Assembly (NCBI GenBank): GCA_002439735.1
Contig: DJPG01000036.1
Location: 1-15,892 of the forward strand
Length of the DNA stretch: 15,892 bases
Reading direction: 5' to 3'
Origin: Firmicutes bacterium UBA6418
GTDB taxonomy: Bacteria; Bacillota; Clostridia; Peptostreptococcales; Anaerovoracaceae
A model generated the notes under the pieces. The model worked only from the letters and a program-made list of their open reading frames with translations. It was not told the origin of the DNA and searched no databases. Made by a program: the position numbers and the translations under genes. Each line of letters opens with the position of its first letter. Position 1 is the first letter of the stretch. Below are positions 14,076 through 15,892 of the stretch, piece after piece.

Positions 14076-15548
14076 ATGCATATTAATTTTCGTGTATTTA
14101 TCAAAATACTGGGAATCCTGACTCTGCTGGAAGGGCTTTTTATGATGCCCTGCGCGGCGGCGGCAGTTCAGTTTCAAGAGTGGAAAGCAGCCTCCCCTCT
14201 TTTTGTGGTCAGCCTTTTTTGCATCTGCATCGGCTTCGTGATCCTGACGCAATTTCATTACGATAAGATTCACCTGCACTTCCACGAAGGCTATTTAATC
14301 GCCTGTTTCAGTTGGATTTACTGTTCTGCCATCGGTGCGCTCCCGTTTTATTACTGCGGACAAGGTTTTTCCTTTATCAGCTCCTACTTTGAATCCGTAG
14401 CCGGTTTTACAACGACCGGCTGCACGGTCTTCGAACTGGAGGTTCTGCCGCGCTCCCTGCTGCTGTGGAAGTCCGTTTCCAACTGGCTGGGCGGTATGGG
14501 GATCCTCGTTCTGCTGGTTTCGATCTTTCCATCTCTTGGAATCAGCGGACAGTCCATTGCCTCGGTAGAAGCGACCGGGCCGACCGTTGAAAAAATAGGC
14601 GGGCATTTTTCCGATACGGGAAAATTTCTCTATACAACCTACATCGTCTTTTCGGCGGCAGAATTCATCCTGCTTTTACTGGGACCGCTGAGTCCGTTTG
14701 ACGCGCTGGTCAATACCTTCAGCAGCATCAGCACTGCCGGGCTTGTGATCACATCCGGCAATGCCGCAGCCTTTACTTCCACCTATATCAGAGCTGTTGT
14801 CATGCTGTTTACGATCCTTTCATCCTTAAACTATACGCTTTACTACTCGATGCTCAAGGGCGATTTCCGGTCGTTTTTCAAAAACATTGAGGTTCGCGGC
14901 TTCGCAGTCATCATCGCCGCAGCGACCCTGCTGGTCGCCTTTTCGCTTTGGATCACAGGTACCTATTCCAGCCTGTGGCAGGCAGTCAAAGACGGAATTT
15001 GTCAGGTTGTCTCCTTTATTTCCACCTCCGGCTATTATGTATGCGATTATCCGGAATGGCCGACCTTTACGATCGTGGTGCTGTTCAGTCTGCTGTTTAT
15101 CGGCGGCTGCTGTATGTCCACCTCCGGCTCGTTGAAAGTTGTCCGGATCATTGTGCTGCTCAAGCTGGTCAAACGCGGCATTTTCAAGCAGATCCATCCG
15201 AATGCGGTCAAGGCAGTTGTGCTGGACGGCAAGGCACTTCCCGCAGAGAGAGTTTCAGCGATCACGACACACATCCTGCTGTTTTTCGGAGTGTTCTTCT
15301 TTTCCTGCCTGATGCTGTCACTCAACAACTTCGACCTGGAAACTACGCTGTCGACCGCATTGGCACTGTTCACCAATACCGGTATGGCCATGGGTGAAGC
15401 CGGATGCAGCGGCTATTTCGGCATGTTCAACGGGTTCTCACAGTTCTTCATGACCTTCCTGATGATCGCCGGAAGACTGGAGATCTACGCCGTTCTGCTG
15501 CTGTTCTCCCGTACTTTCTGGAGCCTGGATCGTGTAAAAACACTGTAA
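14076..15548 (+). CDS. trkH: TrkH potassium channel subunit, second diverged copy
   Basis: This 490-residue product is a paralogue of the upstream TrkH, sharing landmarks at matching positions: WLGGMGILV at 137-145, LGISGQS, GPTVEKIGGHFSDTGK and FLMIAGRLEIYAV near the end. Filter sequences are TTTG at 112-115, STAG at 219-222, STSG at 316-319 and TNTG at 433-436. The fourth loop reads NTGMAMG instead of the usual NIGPG, and the gating loop reads GGCCMSTSGSLK rather than SSTSGGIK. All four filter glycines remain, so a pore is still expected, though selectivity or gating may differ. It follows the first copy by 12 bp, with AGGGG and a 7-nt spacer before ATG. TrkH works as a dimer, so a mixed dimer on one TrkA ring is possible (inference). 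A terminator lies 75 bp downstream and closes the operon. Confidence 0.94.
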   Translation: MHINFRVFIKILGILTLLEGLFMMPCAAAAVQFQEWKAASPLFVVSLFCICIGFVILTQFHYDKIHLHFHEGYLIACFSWIYCSAIGALPFYYCGQGFSFISSYFESVAGFTTTGCTVFELEVLPRSLLLWKSVSNWLGGMGILVLLVSIFPSLGISGQSIASVEATGPTVEKIGGHFSDTGKFLYTTYIVFSAAEFILLLLGPLSPFDALVNTFSSISTAGLVITSGNAAAFTSTYIRAVVMLFTILSSLNYTLYYSMLKGDFRSFFKNIEVRGFAVIIAAATLLVAFSLWITGTYSSLWQAVKDGICQVVSFISTSGYYVCDYPEWPTFTIVVLFSLLFIGGCCMSTSGSLKVVRIIVLLKLVKRGIFKQIHPNAVKAVVLDGKALPAERVSAITTHILLFFGVFFFSCLMLSLNNFDLETTLSTALALFTNTGMAMGEAGCSGYFGMFNGFSQFFMTFLMIAGRLEIYAVLLLFSRTFWSLDRVKTL

Positions 15549-15622
15549 TTTGCACAGCGTGTGCGGAAAGTCCACATCGCGCGTATAGAATCCTTGCAAA
15601 TGCATAGACTATCGACAAAAGC

Positions 15623-15648
15623 AAAAAGACGCTGCAAAGCGTCTTTTT
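15623..15648 (+). terminator. Intrinsic terminator of the trk operon
   Basis: AAAAAGACGC (15623-15632) and GCGTCTTTTT (15639-15648) form a perfect 10-bp stem around a 6-nt loop, with the T-run built into the right arm. The symmetry would also work on the other strand. It lies about 75 nt after the second trkH stop and 20 nt before the CBS gene. Confidence 0.8.
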
Positions 15649-15668
15649 CGTATCTCGGAGGTTTTGAT

Positions 15669-15892
15669 ATGCTTGTCAAAGATCTGATGTCGTCTTATAT
15701 CACTTCGGTTCGCGCCGAGGATCCCACAGAAGCCGTTATCGCGCGTATGCGCAGTGAAAATGTCGGCTTGATTCCAGTCTGCGATGTACAGAACCATCTG
15801 CTGGGCGTGATCACCGACCGCGACATCCTGATGCGCGACGGCTTTGGCAAAACCGCGCAGGCGATCATGACACCTGACCCGGTCACCACATC
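15669..15892 (+). CDS. CBS-domain protein, 5' part only
   Basis: The frame opens at ATG after GGAGG with a 7-nt spacer and continues without a stop to the window edge, giving 74 complete residues. It starts MLVKDLMSSYITSVRAED and contains VGLIPVCDVQNHLLGVITDRDI, the typical first CBS repeat with its IPV and GVITDRDI strands, followed by AIMTPDPVTT, the start of a second repeat. Paired CBS repeats usually form a module that binds adenine nucleotides or c-di-AMP. Stand-alone proteins of this type are common in Bacillota and are of unknown function. The trk terminator ends just 20 nt upstream, so it either has its own start signal, which I could not find, or depends on read-through. A link to potassium transport is only suggested by position. 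The 3' end is missing. Confidence 0.85.
   Translation, partial: MLVKDLMSSYITSVRAEDPTEAVIARMRSENVGLIPVCDVQNHLLGVITDRDILMRDGFGKTAQAIMTPDPVTT

Noticed and set aside
15552..15599. Hairpin GCACA/TGTGC and a TATAGAAT motif as signals for the CBS gene
   Set aside because: The stem is only 5 bp with no T-run. No acceptable -35 lies 16-18 nt before TATAGA, so neither a terminator nor a promoter can be supported.

Overview
The window reads as chromosomal core sequence from a spore-forming member of the Bacillota, most likely class Clostridia. The reasons are a CodY repressor encoded directly downstream of hslV-hslU, a YunB sporulation protein, strong AGGAGG-type ribosome binding sites and roughly balanced GC. 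I cannot name a genus. No tRNA, rRNA, insertion sequence, CRISPR array or prophage is visible.

Positions 1-8871 hold a minus-strand gene train, in transcription order: yraN (nuclease fold), a ComM/YifB AAA+ ATPase, dprA, topA, hslV, hslU, codY and yunB. A consensus-like sigma-A promoter (TTGACA, 17 nt, TAGCAT) sits just before yraN. The spacings are short: comM and dprA overlap by 4 bp, and 12 bp separate hslV from hslU. DNA uptake and recombination functions (ComM, DprA), topology (TopA), proteolysis (HslVU) and nutrient/GTP sensing (CodY) are therefore probably co-transcribed. The trmFO and xerC genes found between topA and hslV in Bacillus subtilis are absent. yunB is set apart by about 200 nt, and a hairpin there could mask its ribosome binding site.

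Positions 8872-9401 are a roughly 530-nt intergenic stretch packed with inverted repeats, several built on ACGCAA/TTGCGT. It includes a 22-bp perfect hairpin followed by a T7 run, which should end transcription coming from the HAD gene. It also holds a doubtful 92-codon frame.

Positions 9402-10990 hold two translationally coupled minus-strand genes, a metallo-beta-lactamase-fold hydrolase followed by a Cof-type HAD phosphatase. Positions 11212-15548 hold a plus-strand potassium uptake operon: trkA and two tandem trkH paralogues. The two units diverge from a compact promoter region where the palindromic hexamer TTGCAA can act as the -35 element in both directions. A terminator follows the second trkH, and a CBS-domain protein begins at 15669 and runs off the window.

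No clearly novel multi-gene system was found. The most interesting points are the shared -35 promoter, the duplicated and diverged TrkH pair, the repeat-rich intergenic region, the changed ligand and DNA-binding positions in CodY, and the possible masking hairpin before yunB.
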